The notes below the pieces were generated by a model, which ran no database searches, was not told the DNA's origin, and saw nothing but the letters and a program-made list of their open reading frames with translations. A program made the position numbers and the translations under genes. From assembly GCA_016987375.1 (NCBI GenBank), contig PJRA01000198.1, positions 515,692 to 548,287 on the forward strand: a stretch of 32,596 bases of DNA, given 5' to 3'. Shown here piece after piece: positions 21,248-30,229 of this stretch; position 1 is the stretch's first letter, and every line of letters begins with the position of its first letter. This DNA is from Brachionus koreanus (lineage: Eukaryota; Rotifera; Eurotatoria; Ploima; Brachionidae).

Positions 21248-22035
21248 ATGTCATACCTAAGATATTTTCTAACATTGGCATGTTTTACAGTCATTATGTT
21301 TGGACTTAGTCACTCAAAACCAACAGAAGGTATTTTACTAATGCTAAATACAAGCACAAGCTCATCAATTTGTTCAAGGAAAACCGTTCAATTTGTACAA
21401 CAAACCAGTAAAAAGCAATTTTTTAGAAATTTTGGGCAAAAGAGGACAAAGAAAATGCGAGGTTCTTTTGGTAAACATTGACCATTTAGTCATAGAATAA
21501 TAAATATCATATTTAATTGAAGGGTAATGATGTTGATTTAAAGGCATTCAACGACGAAGTAGCCTATGCTTTCTTAAGTACAGGTAACATTCAAGGTCTT
21601 GATGAGCTACTACGATATCTGGTAGATTTAGAATGCGTAATAATTTATATTTTTTTTTGTTTATTTAAATTAATTCAAAATTTATTTTCAAAGTTTTCTT
21701 TGGAAGAAACACTGACATTTAGATATACATTGATCACTATTTATGATTTGATAAATTCTCATCAATCTCTAATGAATGACGATTCCAAAGTATTTGAAAA
21801 AAGAAGTTCTTTTAATTACTTTAGCAAATTAAACACTTTAATTGATGAGTTTGATTTTGCGCAAAAAAATGGAAATAATAAATCAATAGAGTTATTTCAA
21901 AACTTGGTCGAATACATAATTATTTTGGAAAAGGTCCATGAGCTTAACTACCAAGAAGCCAATGTACTCTTGACTAGAATAAAAGATGTAGTCACTAGTA
22001 GAGACAATGATGAAGCATTAGTGAAAAGTGTTTAA
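21248..22035 (+). CDS. Orphan secreted protein, alpha-helical, no recognised family
   Basis: Exons are 21248-21329, 21355-21470 (or from 21361), 21523-21636 and 21694-22035, giving 217 (or 215) residues. The N-terminus is a good signal peptide (MSYLRYFLTLACFTVIMFGLSHS). The mature chain begins basic and polar, contains a GKR (residues 55-57) directly before GQRKCEVLL, and then becomes mostly predicted helix. Only two cysteines remain after the signal (C62, C104), which could pair. I do not recognise the family. GKR followed by basic residues resembles a peptide-hormone amidation/cleavage site, but the long helical remainder does not fit a short-peptide precursor well. The first intron is only 25 or 31 nt. 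The third (57 nt) has no stop and is a multiple of three. Degenerate similar exons lie just downstream. Confidence 0.75.
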
Positions 22036-22041
22036 ATCTTT

Positions 22042-22047
22042 AATAAA
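22042..22047 (+). terminator. Polyadenylation signal of the orphan secreted gene
   Basis: AATAAA, 7 nt after the stop codon. Confidence 0.5.
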
Positions 22048-22251
22048 TTTTCAATGTTTCACAAGTTCTGTATTTTTTTTTAAATTGAGCTTTCTAGCCA
22101 ACAATCATCTCCTTTCTTTTTAGATCAAATACTATTTAAACAGTCAAAATACAAAATTTTTGTAATTTAATTTTTTATAATTATATATTTTTTATTTTAA
22201 ATTGATTGATTCAATAAATTTTAAACTAAGACATTTCTCATTAATTCTCAG

Positions 22252-22723
22252 TCCGTGATTCAAGCTAATTCGGATTAAAAAGAAACAGATTTTGGTTTAT
22301 TACGATTGGATGACATTGAAGGATTAGAATGTTTTATTAGAGAAAAAGAAAAAAACATGCAATTTTCAATAGGTTTAATTATAAGGTAATTAAATTTAAT
22401 TATTGATAATTTTCTTGCGTAGATAGAGTAGAAACATGTGTAAGAGTTATTTAATGGAAATAATTTGTAATTTAATATTCTATTAATTCAAATAGAAAAA
22501 AATGAGAAAATGTGACATTATTATTATTAAAGGTTTTGAATTAAATAACTTATTTATAGAAATAAAACATTTGTTAAAAATAACTGATGGTATTTTTAAA
22601 AAGTAATTAGAAAAATTAATTAAAAAATGCTTGTTAAAATTTTTAAAATAAAAAAAAGGTCAAGATGTTATTTTTGAGTCTATAGCTACTAAATTACCAT
22701 TGCATTTTTTTTCAAATTTTTAA
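22252..22723 (+). pseudogene. Decayed exons similar to the orphan secreted gene
   Basis: Three pieces resemble exons 2-3 of the upstream gene. At 22252-22385, after a CAG acceptor and one in-frame TAA (22276-22278), the frame reads LLRLDDIEGLECFIREKE, like STGNIQGLDELLRYLVD, and ends at a GT donor. At 22502-22606, MRKCDIIIIKGFELNNLF resembles QRKCEVLLGNDVDLKAF without the intron that splits the intact gene there. At 22658-22723, GQDVIFESIATKLP resembles GNDVDLKAFNDEVA and its DNA also matches around GATGTT. None forms a full gene here. They could be remnants of tandem duplicates, or scattered exons of a diverged paralog. Similarity was judged by eye. Confidence 0.4.
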
Positions 22724-22739
22724 AATTTAAAAATAAAAT

Positions 22740-22745
22740 TTTATT
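22740..22745 (-). terminator. Polyadenylation signal of COA7
   Basis: Minus-strand AATAAA lies 18 nt beyond the COA7 stop codon at 22764. Confidence 0.5.
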
Positions 22746-22763
22746 CAAAAAAATAAAATAAAA

Positions 22764-23691
22764 TTATTTTTGCTGATGCTTATATTGCTCGCCAAAAACG
22801 ATAGAACTGTGTTGACGGTAAGATTCAATATCATTTCGTATATCATCTGCTTTTTTTCGATATTGTTCAGCCAGATCTAAGTCTTTCTTAATGCCATCGC
22901 CTTTTCTAAGCATTAGAGACGCATTTAGACAGCCAAGTATGTCATTTGAGTCGCATGCCTTCTTGGTATATTCAAAAGCTTTGGGCATATTTTTTTCTAC
23001 ATTTCCAGAACCTTCCAAATAAATTTTGAACAATTTTAGACAGGCGTACGGATTTTTGTCTTCACATGCTGTGTCCAAATATCGTGCACCTTCTTTTACA
23101 TTAATGACTGAACCACCCACGCCCTCTGACAAGCAAATGCCAGCGTTCAGGCAACCTTCGGTTAGTTTGTACTCATCGCAAGACAAAAAGCTGTAAGTAC
23201 ATGCCTCTTGAAGATCTTTGGTGCAACCTATTTAGATCAAAATATTAATCATTTAATGACTAACTCCAAAAATTTCTTACCTCTGCCGAGGGATTTATTT
23301 TTGGCATAGACTAAACAACTGCGTCCATATTTAAATTCATCACAATTTTTTTTGTACAATTTTGTTGCTTCGGTGTATTCGCCACGGATATTTTCAAGAA
23401 AATTTGCCAATCGATGACACCCTTCGGCTGATTTTTCATTTAAACACTGAAAGCTATACTCGACAAACAAATTTTCAAGATAGTCTTTAACCTCTTCTGG
23501 ATTTTTCCAATCAAGACTACCAACTTTTTGTGATTTTGCATAAGTGAAAGCTTTTTCAGGCTAAATTTGAAATATTAACATAGATTGAAAAAAAATCTTA
23601 TAATATTTACTGATTCTTGCTTGCCAGTTAGGACTTTGCGTATTTCCTCTACCACTTTTTCATTGTTTTTTTCTCTAGATTCTTTGCTCAT
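22764..23691 (-). CDS. COA7: COA7, Sel1-repeat cytochrome c oxidase assembly factor
   Basis: Exons, minus strand: 23691-23611, 23560-23281, 23227-22764; introns 50 and 53 nt; 274 residues (human 231). Phases agree (0 and 1; GG|GT restores Gly in LGRGCTKD). The chain is made of Sel1-like helical repeats with paired cysteines, and the order matches COA7: EEVKDYLENLFVEYSFQC, EKSAEGCHRLANFLENIRG, YTKKACDSNDILGCLNASLM, then a basic end. COA7 (RESA1) is a mitochondrial intermembrane-space protein that helps assemble complex IV and is held by disulphides between its helices. The N-terminal first exon (27 codons, charged) has no counterpart in the human protein and is not a classical presequence. No frame damage is seen. 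Confidence 0.93.
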
Positions 23692-24940
23692 TTTTATTCA
23701 ATTAGATTTTTAAGCCTTTTTTAATCGGCCTGTCTTAAAATAGTCGCTTAAATCCAAAAATAGTCTTTTATATTAAAAATACATCAAAATTAAATTTTGT
23801 CCATACTTCCATTCTTTTTAAAAATAGCTGCAATATTGCATAAAATATTTAAATTATATAACAAATGATATTTGTTTTATAACTTTTGCCTCTATAATTA
23901 TAAATGTATATGCTTTAATAAAATAAAAAAAAAAATTTAAATAAAATTTTGATTTTATTTCTATTTAATTTAAAAAATGAACCAAATAATTTTTCTATAC
24001 TTAAGCAAATGTCATAAATATTTTTAGTTCAAAATTTAAGATAAAAAAGCCAAATTCGATTTAAAAAAAGAGATGATATTTGAAATTTTTAAAAATAAAT
24101 TATTAGTCCAAGTGGTCCGTTTTTCTAACCATTTTTGTTTTACCATCATATCATTTTTTTTAATTTATTTATTTGATTAAAATTTTTTTAACTTAGATAA
24201 TTAGTAAAGCCTTTGTAGAATCGTCACTAGAAAAGCTTGTCTTTTGAATTCATTATTTTGCATTGAAGTAACAGCTTAATTAAATGGGCATTGTTATTTG
24301 TTCTTTTATTCCACGCTCATAACATACAGAGTTGTTTAAAAGCCACAAATCTTAAATCAATGATTTAAGAAAAATTTAACTTGTAGAAAATAGGAATAAC
24401 AAGTCATCTGCGAGTCGTGACATGTAATTGTTAAATTTTTTATGACTTTTTAAGTCTGATAAAATATTTGATAGCTTTAATTTCATCATGTGCTTTGACT
24501 TGTGACGAAACCACAGGGTATTCGCTATTTTCATCTATTATACTAGCGACTAAAGTTAAGTTTTAGTTGTAGCTAAGTTGTAACATTTTAGGGTAAGTTT
24601 GTTATTGTCTAATCTTTTGTAAAAGTCGAATCTATGTTTTTTGACATGGTTTTGAATTAGATTAATAAATAAAGAAAGCTGTAATCTTTTATTCTGCACC
24701 TAACCAGTAGTCCAAACATCATTTTCAAAAGATTTCTTTCAATTTTTATGATTTCTACTTAAATAATAGTTGCTTCATCTAATTTAAGTACTGTTTGTAG
24801 AACTTTTCTTCCTTATGATTATTTTTGTCATTATTGAACTTCATTTCAACTTCATTTTTCATTTCAAAATTAGAACAATTTTTTCTTCTGTATTTTTTTT
24901 TTTTTTATTAAACACAAACTTTTATAACATTTTTTTTTTT

Positions 24941-25001
24941 GGAGTGGGGACTGAAAAGAAGGCGAAAAGCCGTTCGGGATAGTCCTAGGGGTAAATCCCT
25001 C
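24941..25001 (+). repeat. Structured GC-rich motif, copy B, 5' of a LINE fragment
   Basis: It matches copy A at 13424-13478 and folds the same way: outer stem GGGACT (24947-24952) with AGTCCT (24981-24986); inner stem GAAGGC (24958-24963) with GCC-G-TTC (24969-24975) closed by GAAAA; then hairpin AGGG/CCCT (24987-24990 with 24997-25000). It lies about 110 nt before the start of a LINE ORF2-like frame on the same strand, so it may be that element's 5' end. A poly-T run precedes it. Confidence 0.6.
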
Positions 25002-25111
25002 AAATTTATTTTATTAAATAAAAAATAAAAAATTTCAACTTCATCAAAACTATAATTGCTAGTATCATTATAAAAATTGAGTGTGTGGTTGTCAATTAGC
25101 AAATATCATAG

Positions 25112-25351
25112 ATGATTAAACGTCCTATAAACATTAATAGTAATTATAGTGATCTTAGATGTCTGTATACAAATGCAACTTCGTTGAACAATAAATTAGA
25201 TGAACAAAAAAACTTTAATGCGATTTGTGCCCAACGATAACACTTCACAAACCGTGTAGTAAATGGCTGGAATAAGTTGGAAGTTGATGCAGTGAAAGCT
25301 CAATCTAGCGTTATTTTTAAAGCAAAAATAGACAAAAACTTTAATTTTTAA
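25112..25351 (+). pseudogene. Internally deleted LINE ORF2
   Basis: One frame starts at ATG 25112 with SDLRCLYTNATSLNNKLDE, typical of the first residues of a LINE endonuclease ('LKxLYTNAxSLxNKLDE'). It passes a short linker and an in-frame TAA and then reads HFTNRVVNGWNKLEVDAV and SVIFKAKIDK, typical of the very C-terminus of the same ORF2 class ('FxxRVVxxWNxLPxxVVxxxSVxxFKxxLDK'). Roughly the whole endonuclease, reverse transcriptase and thumb are missing between them. This is a deletion derivative or a non-autonomous LINE. Confidence 0.78.
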
Positions 25352-25626
25352 AAAGTTTCTGTGTTTGATACAAAAGCTTAATTTTCTTCTTATTTTAATG
25401 TTTGTTAATCATCTCTGATATTAATTTCACTAAATAATATATCAAAGGCTTAGAAAAAAATAAATCGAAATTATTAAAAGATTTCAGAAGAATCATTTGG
25501 TACAAAATTTTCTAAAAATTATGCTTTAAAATATAATTTATAATAAAAAATAAATAAGCAATTTTTGGCAAATTCAAGTTTATGATCAAAATTTTATGAT
25601 CATGCTCAAATATAATTTTTTTTTTT

Positions 25627-25868
25627 AATTTCTAAGAAGTTTTTTAAATGAAAGATTAAATGCAGAAAAATTTTTTCATGTTTAGCATCTATTGTGCAAA
25701 ATTCTGCATTCAGAAATCATTTGCAGAAACTTGCAGACATAAAAAATCAAGTTAGGCATTGAATGTTTACTTTGAAAATATGCTTCTGCAATAAATTTTT
25801 TACTCAAAAATATTCATAAAAATATTTTTCTGCATTTAATCTTTCATTTAAAAAACTTCTTAGAAATT
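25627..25868. mobile_element. MITE with perfect 45-bp terminal inverted repeats
   Basis: 25627-25671 (AATTTCTAAGAAGTTTTTTA...) and 25824-25868 are exact reverse complements over 45 nt. The 152-nt centre is non-coding and contains several CTGCA motifs. ACTTCTTAGAA occurs once more just outside, at about 25880. The perfect arms suggest a recent insertion. No target-site duplication could be assigned because flanks are A/T runs. Confidence 0.8.
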
Positions 25869-26366
25869 TAAAAAAAAAACTTCTTAGAATTTTAAAAATT
25901 TTTACGCTCTTAAAGAAAATATTATCAGCTTTTTTTGTATCACGAAAATTACATGGATTTTTTCTTATCATTTAAACTATAAAAATGATTATGATTTTTT
26001 TATTACAAAAAAAAAAAATTTATAATAAAATTCAGGTAAGCAGAAGTAGATGTTTCACAAAAAAATTGTCTTTTTAATCAAATTATTTTTGTGATTTACA
26101 CTCGGTGATGTTTTTTCTCAATCTTGACGCGAATAAATTTTAAAGAATACCTTTTATTTTTTGATAAACTTAAATCCAAAATGTTTAAATTTTTACTCTT
26201 AATTTGCTAAATAAAGGCTCTTTTGGTACTTAAATTGAAAAAAAAAATGTTAAAATTTATTTGATATTTAAAGACAAAATTAAGATTATTGTAGAAAAAT
26301 TAAAAATATAATTTAAAAATATGAATGTTTATTCGAATTTAAATTTATTTTTTATTTAAAAAATAA

Positions 26367-27090
26367 ATGGATGTTTTTCAACCTCCTCCACTCTATCCAG
26401 TAAATAAGAAAATGAGAAATTTTTAAACATATTTTTTAAAGAAATTAATTTTTAATTAGCCCTTAGTGTCAAGACCGCTAAATTTGGAGAAAAATGATTA
26501 TTATGAGACTCAGTTAAAAATTAAAAACAAATTCAGAAATTCGATCAAGGAATCATTTTTTTACATTGATTCAAAGAGCAGTAATAGTAAAAAATTTGAT
26601 TCTGAATTGAGAATCGAACGCTATTCTGATCGTTTTTCAAAGTCAAAAAAAAAAGACATAGCCAAATTTAAGCCAGACTGGTCTCGTTTGCCAAATGAAC
26701 TGAAAATTTTTTACGAAAAAGATGGTAAAAAATTGAAACGAAAGCAAACTGCACCTAATTTGGTCAAGCGAAAATTAAAAAAACAAAATGAAGCAGAAGA
26801 TATTGATAAGTTGGTTGAAACGATTGGCAAAGATGAAGAAGAGGAAAAAGAAGAAGTCGAGGAAGACGAAGAAAAAAAGAAAGAGCCTGCAAGCGAAGAA
26901 GAAAACGAAGATCTCGAGGGAGAGGAAGAAGAACTAGAAGAAGTTGTCACTTTTTTTTATTATTTTAAAAATTTTATAAAAAAAAATTATTTATTTTAAG
27001 GAAAATGATTATATTGATAATTATTTTGATAATGGAGAAAATTATGGAGACGAAGACATGGGTGGTGATGACGAAGGCCCAGTCTATTAA
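26367..27090 (+). CDS. POLR3G: RNA polymerase III subunit RPC7 (POLR3G/POLR3GL)
   Basis: Exons are 26367-26399, 26460-26942 and 27001-27090; introns 60 and 58 nt; 201 residues (human 223). It shows the RPC7 pattern: the PPPLYP motif at the start, KPDWSRLPNEL (human 'PDWRRLPREM'), a Lys-rich linker, a long Glu-rich acidic stretch, and the C-terminal ENDYIDNYFDNGE (human 'ENDYINSYFEDG'). RPC7 belongs to the RPC3-RPC6-RPC7 trimer that opens promoters for Pol III. The donor of exon 2 may be one codon later (GTT|GTCACT). About 28 N-terminal residues of the human protein are absent, and an in-frame TAA sits immediately before the ATG, so the short N-terminus seems real unless an upstream exon exists. 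Confidence 0.92.
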
Positions 27091-27116
27091 TTAAAACTTT
27101 GAAAAAAATTGTATAA

Positions 27117-27122
27117 AATAAA
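27117..27122 (+). terminator. Polyadenylation signal of POLR3G
   Basis: AATAAA, 27 nt after the stop codon and 55 nt before the OGFOD1 stop codon on the other strand. Confidence 0.55.
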
Positions 27123-27175
27123 GTTCTCTCAAATGAAATTTTTTTTTAAATTAAAAAAAAAATTAACAATAAATA

Positions 27176-27181
27176 TTTATT
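27176..27181 (-). terminator. Polyadenylation signal overlapping the OGFOD1 stop
   Basis: On the minus strand the end of the OGFOD1 reading frame reads GAA TAA A, so the stop codon TAA (27179-27177) is part of an AATAAA hexamer. A second AATAAA-like palindrome (AATAAATATTTATT) overlaps it. Confidence 0.45.
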
Positions 27182-29096
27182 CATAATAAACTATATATAT
27201 TTCGTAAAAGTATCCATTGGATGTCATTTCAGTTAGTCTAGAGTTTACAAATTTTGTAAATCTCAGAGTTTCTTTGTCTCTGAAAACCAAAGCTAAACAA
27301 TTTTCTTCTGGATTAACAGTCAATAACTTAAATTAAGAATTTTAAAATTTTTTAATTTTTTCTTTTTTAATTACTTCAGTATCTTCATCTCTGGCAATGT
27401 AACTAACATTCCCGCCACAACCTGAATGCCAGTTTTGGCAGCCAAAATATACCATTAAATCAAGTGCCTCTTTCTTAATTTCGTCATCGTCGTCTGTTAT
27501 CAATGTATAGCTCCCCGGTTTCCATCGTCTAATCTCGCAATTATACTTAGGATTACCATATTCTCTTTGGCTTTCATCGCTTTGTAGATCTGATTTTTGT
27601 CCATTTTCATTCAAATCTTCATCATTTTTAAATTTTTTATTAAGCGAAGAACTACAGCATGGTTTAGAACCATCATTTTCTTCACTCTCACTTAATTTTC
27701 TTTTGCTTGGGGACATTGTTGTTAATTCAGGTAAAATTTCCGAATCCGAATCGGAAAATTCATTATCATCTTGATTTTCGATCTCTTCACTTGGCTCTTC
27801 ATCATCGTCTTCTGAATAGCTGTCTGAATCAGTCTCATCTGATCTTGTTTTTGGAACTGTTGGATGCAAGGCCAATCCTGTCATGTTGGACAAAGTTAAG
27901 CCCATAAAATCACTTGTTAAAACTTTCAACAGCTCTTTAACTACTACGGGTAGAGACTGATTGTCAGCTATTTCATAATTGTGTCTGTTATATGTACCTT
28001 TTTTAATCCATTTTAGATTTTCGGATGATAAAGCCTTGTTAACTTGGTCATATTTTTCTTGCTAAAAAAAAAAATATACTAAAAATTAATTTTTAATTTC
28101 TTTTTTAAATTAATATTCACATGAAAAAATTTGTCTAATTTTATCTCTGAGCTTGAAGAGAATTTCATTTGAATGCCTGTTTGATTTAAAGGTTTTAAAT
28201 AGCGTTCAGTTATCCAGTCAAAAAATGTGTCTGGCTAGAAAATAGTCAAAATTTTTAGCTTAATTTATTTTCAGGCCGAAATTTTACTTCAACTGAATCA
28301 TAAGATTTGAGCTCAGGTGGTAGTTGAATTTTTTTATCAGCCCTGGGATTGACTGGTCCATGAAACCAACCATTTATAGACAGTCTGGTCTTATTTCTGG
28401 ACAAAATTTGGGCAACTTGATGAAATGAACTGTCTGACACTTCGAAGAATGCCAGTGAATTTCGTCTAGGTATTAGTGATTTGACTATTTCGACAGGTTC
28501 ATAATTGTCGTCCACTCTGAATAAGTCTAAATTTCCGCCATCTGATCCATTTTGGCTCCAATCTTCGGGCACAAGATAGTAAATGAATGCGATTCGTCTT
28601 CCATGCTTGTCTTGGTTTATATTGTCATCATGGCACAATAAATAATCCGAAAACTCATATTTGGAAGAAGTTACATCAATTTTGGTCGAAGATAAATCGA
28701 TATTTGTTATTTTTTTCAAAACCTCAAGAAATTGACCATATAAAAACTGATCTCTAAATTTGCTTAAATTTTTTGACTTATTTTTTCCTAGATCTTGAGT
28801 CTTAAAATAAAATTTTGATTCATGAAAAAAAATTTTTTCCATGATTTTACTTGATGAAATTGATAGAGATCATTGTTTTTTTGTCGAAATTTCAACTTGG
28901 ACAAAATTTCCGAGCTTAGTTCATTAACAAAATTTTGATCGGACACAAGATTTTGGATGATACAATGTGTAAATGGTTCATGTGAAATCGATATTCCCAT
29001 AAGATCATCAATTTTACTCCTACTGGAATACGATTCTTGTAATTTTTCTATGATTGTATCATCGAATTCTCTCAGTAGATTAACCGATTCCGGCAT
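27177..29096 (-). CDS. OGFOD1: OGFOD1 / Tpa1-type prolyl 3-hydroxylase of ribosomal protein uS12
   Basis: Exons, minus strand: 29096-28851, 28800-28288, 28234-28121, 28061-27375, 27326-27177; introns 50, 53, 59 and 48 nt; 569 residues (human 542). All junctions are phase 0. The catalytic 2-oxoglutarate/Fe(II) domain has H139 and D141 (LLCHDD), H209 (SFHQV) and R221 (KTRLSINGWFHGP), with the H-to-R spacing of 12 seen in human. The second, non-catalytic domain ends with LALVFRDKETLRF and IYIVYYE, as in human. An acidic Ser/Asp/Glu-rich insert lies in exon 4 at the same place as in human. OGFOD1 hydroxylates a proline of uS12 (RPS23) at the ribosome decoding centre. Some introns read through without stops for a while, which misled simple ORF calls. 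Confidence 0.96.
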
Positions 29097-29514
29097 TTTT
29101 GAAAATCTAATTTTCAAAATATTTATTTTTCTAATTTTATGCTTACATGTGCTCTTAGAATAATTTTATTTATGTTTTTTTTTTTAAATAAAAAGTTAAG
29201 TTTAATTTGAATTTTGTTTTCAATTGATTAGGTAAAATTTTAGAAATTTATTGTCCTTTTTAAAAAAAAAAGCTCCATTTTGTCAGAAAATTCAATTTTA
29301 AAATAATTTTTTGGATGACTCATAAAACTAAGCGTTGTTTTTTTAAATTTTAGCTAATCTTCATAATAATATTAAATATTATGCTCTATAGTCTTTAGTC
29401 ATCAATCAGCGAGTAGCTCAATTCCTTATTTCTACCATTCAATGATTTTTTGAATCTTGACTAAGCTAACCTAGCTTTTATTTGAAGAAGGATTTATCAA
29501 ATGAATCATAAATT

Positions 29515-29831
29515 CAATTTAATTGTTCCGAATAAAGTTCTGCATTTACAGTACGACTGTCTGTAACTAGCTCAAAGTGTATTACACCATAGAAATTCCA
29601 ACAAACACGCAACATTACTTTTTTATCATAGTGTCCTCTTTTCATGACTGCCTCAGCTTATTTAGATGGGTTCAATCATTGAATTCTGTAATCAAAATTT
29701 CGAAAATAGATGCACTTCTCATCGTGCGCCTGAAACCAATCTTGTAACCTTCTTACTTTAAGCATATTTTCACTTTCCACTAAATATATTTCATGAGTTA
29801 CTGCTCTTGCTGATAAGCCTTTTTTCCAAAA
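29515..29831 (-). pseudogene. Mariner/Tc1-type transposase relic
   Basis: One minus-strand frame, interrupted by two stops, reads KKGLSARAVTHEIYLVE (helix-turn-helix region), then HDEKCIYFRNFDYRIQ, and then KRGHYDKKVMLRVCWNFYGV followed by IHFELV and VNAELYSEQL. This follows the mariner catalytic core ('xGDEKWIxxxNxxxxxQWLNPGxxAxxxxKxxxHxKKVMLxVWWDxxGVIHFELLP..TVNxxLYxxQL'), with the first catalytic Asp in DEK. The HTH runs almost directly into the catalytic part, so the middle is deleted, and the second catalytic region is missing. It is dead. Confidence 0.85.
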
Positions 29832-30049
29832 TTTTCAAAATAAAATCTATTTTTTGTTAATATCAATTTTTGAATTAAATTTTGTTGAAATTTTTTATAA
29901 AAATGTTTTAAAGTAAAAACCAAACTCTCCTTGAACATTTTATTAAAATCTAAATGATTATTTTACTTCTTAATAGTATAGGATAAAATAATTGAACATT
30001 AGAAAACAAGATGAAATTTAAAAATAAAAAATCTATGCGTCGCGGCTAT

Positions 30050-30229
30050 CTAGACGGCCAACACCATTTTTTGGCGGATCAATCGCCGCCACTGAAGGTA
30101 GCCAACACTACTTTTTAATAGCAAAGAGACATCGCAATTTTTACCCAACTGGTGAACTGGTTCTCCATTTTTATTATGTTTAAACATGCGCCTTGTATTG
30201 CACAGATATTCAAAAGAACCTTCGACTAT
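30050..30229 (-). other. Unexplained open frame in a GC-richer island
   Basis: On the minus strand 59 codons are open without an ATG start. The composition is protein-like (EGSFEYLCNTRRMF, then GEPVHQLGKNCDVSLLLKSS, then LQWRRLIRQKMVLAV) and the DNA is richer in GC than its surroundings. It sits just 5' of the mariner relic but is not part of mariner. Probably a fragment of another element; no family recognised. Confidence 0.3.

Larger units (their letters stand above)
23692..26366. other. Spacer with mobile-element debris between COA7 and POLR3G
   Basis: A 2.7 kb AT-rich stretch between divergent genes. It contains the structured motif copy B (24941-25001), an internally deleted LINE (25112-25351) and a clean MITE (25627-25868). 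From 23692 to about 24900 I see no gene, repeat or other feature. Confidence 0.5.

Noticed and set aside
24908..25102. A minus-strand frame over structured motif copy B (DLPLGLSRTAFRLLF).
   Set aside because: Copy A, read in the corresponding frame, gives an unrelated peptide, while the RNA stems are conserved; structure explains the conservation better than coding.
26711..26950. A minus-strand Ser-rich frame.
   Set aside because: It is the complement of the Glu-rich acidic tract of POLR3G.
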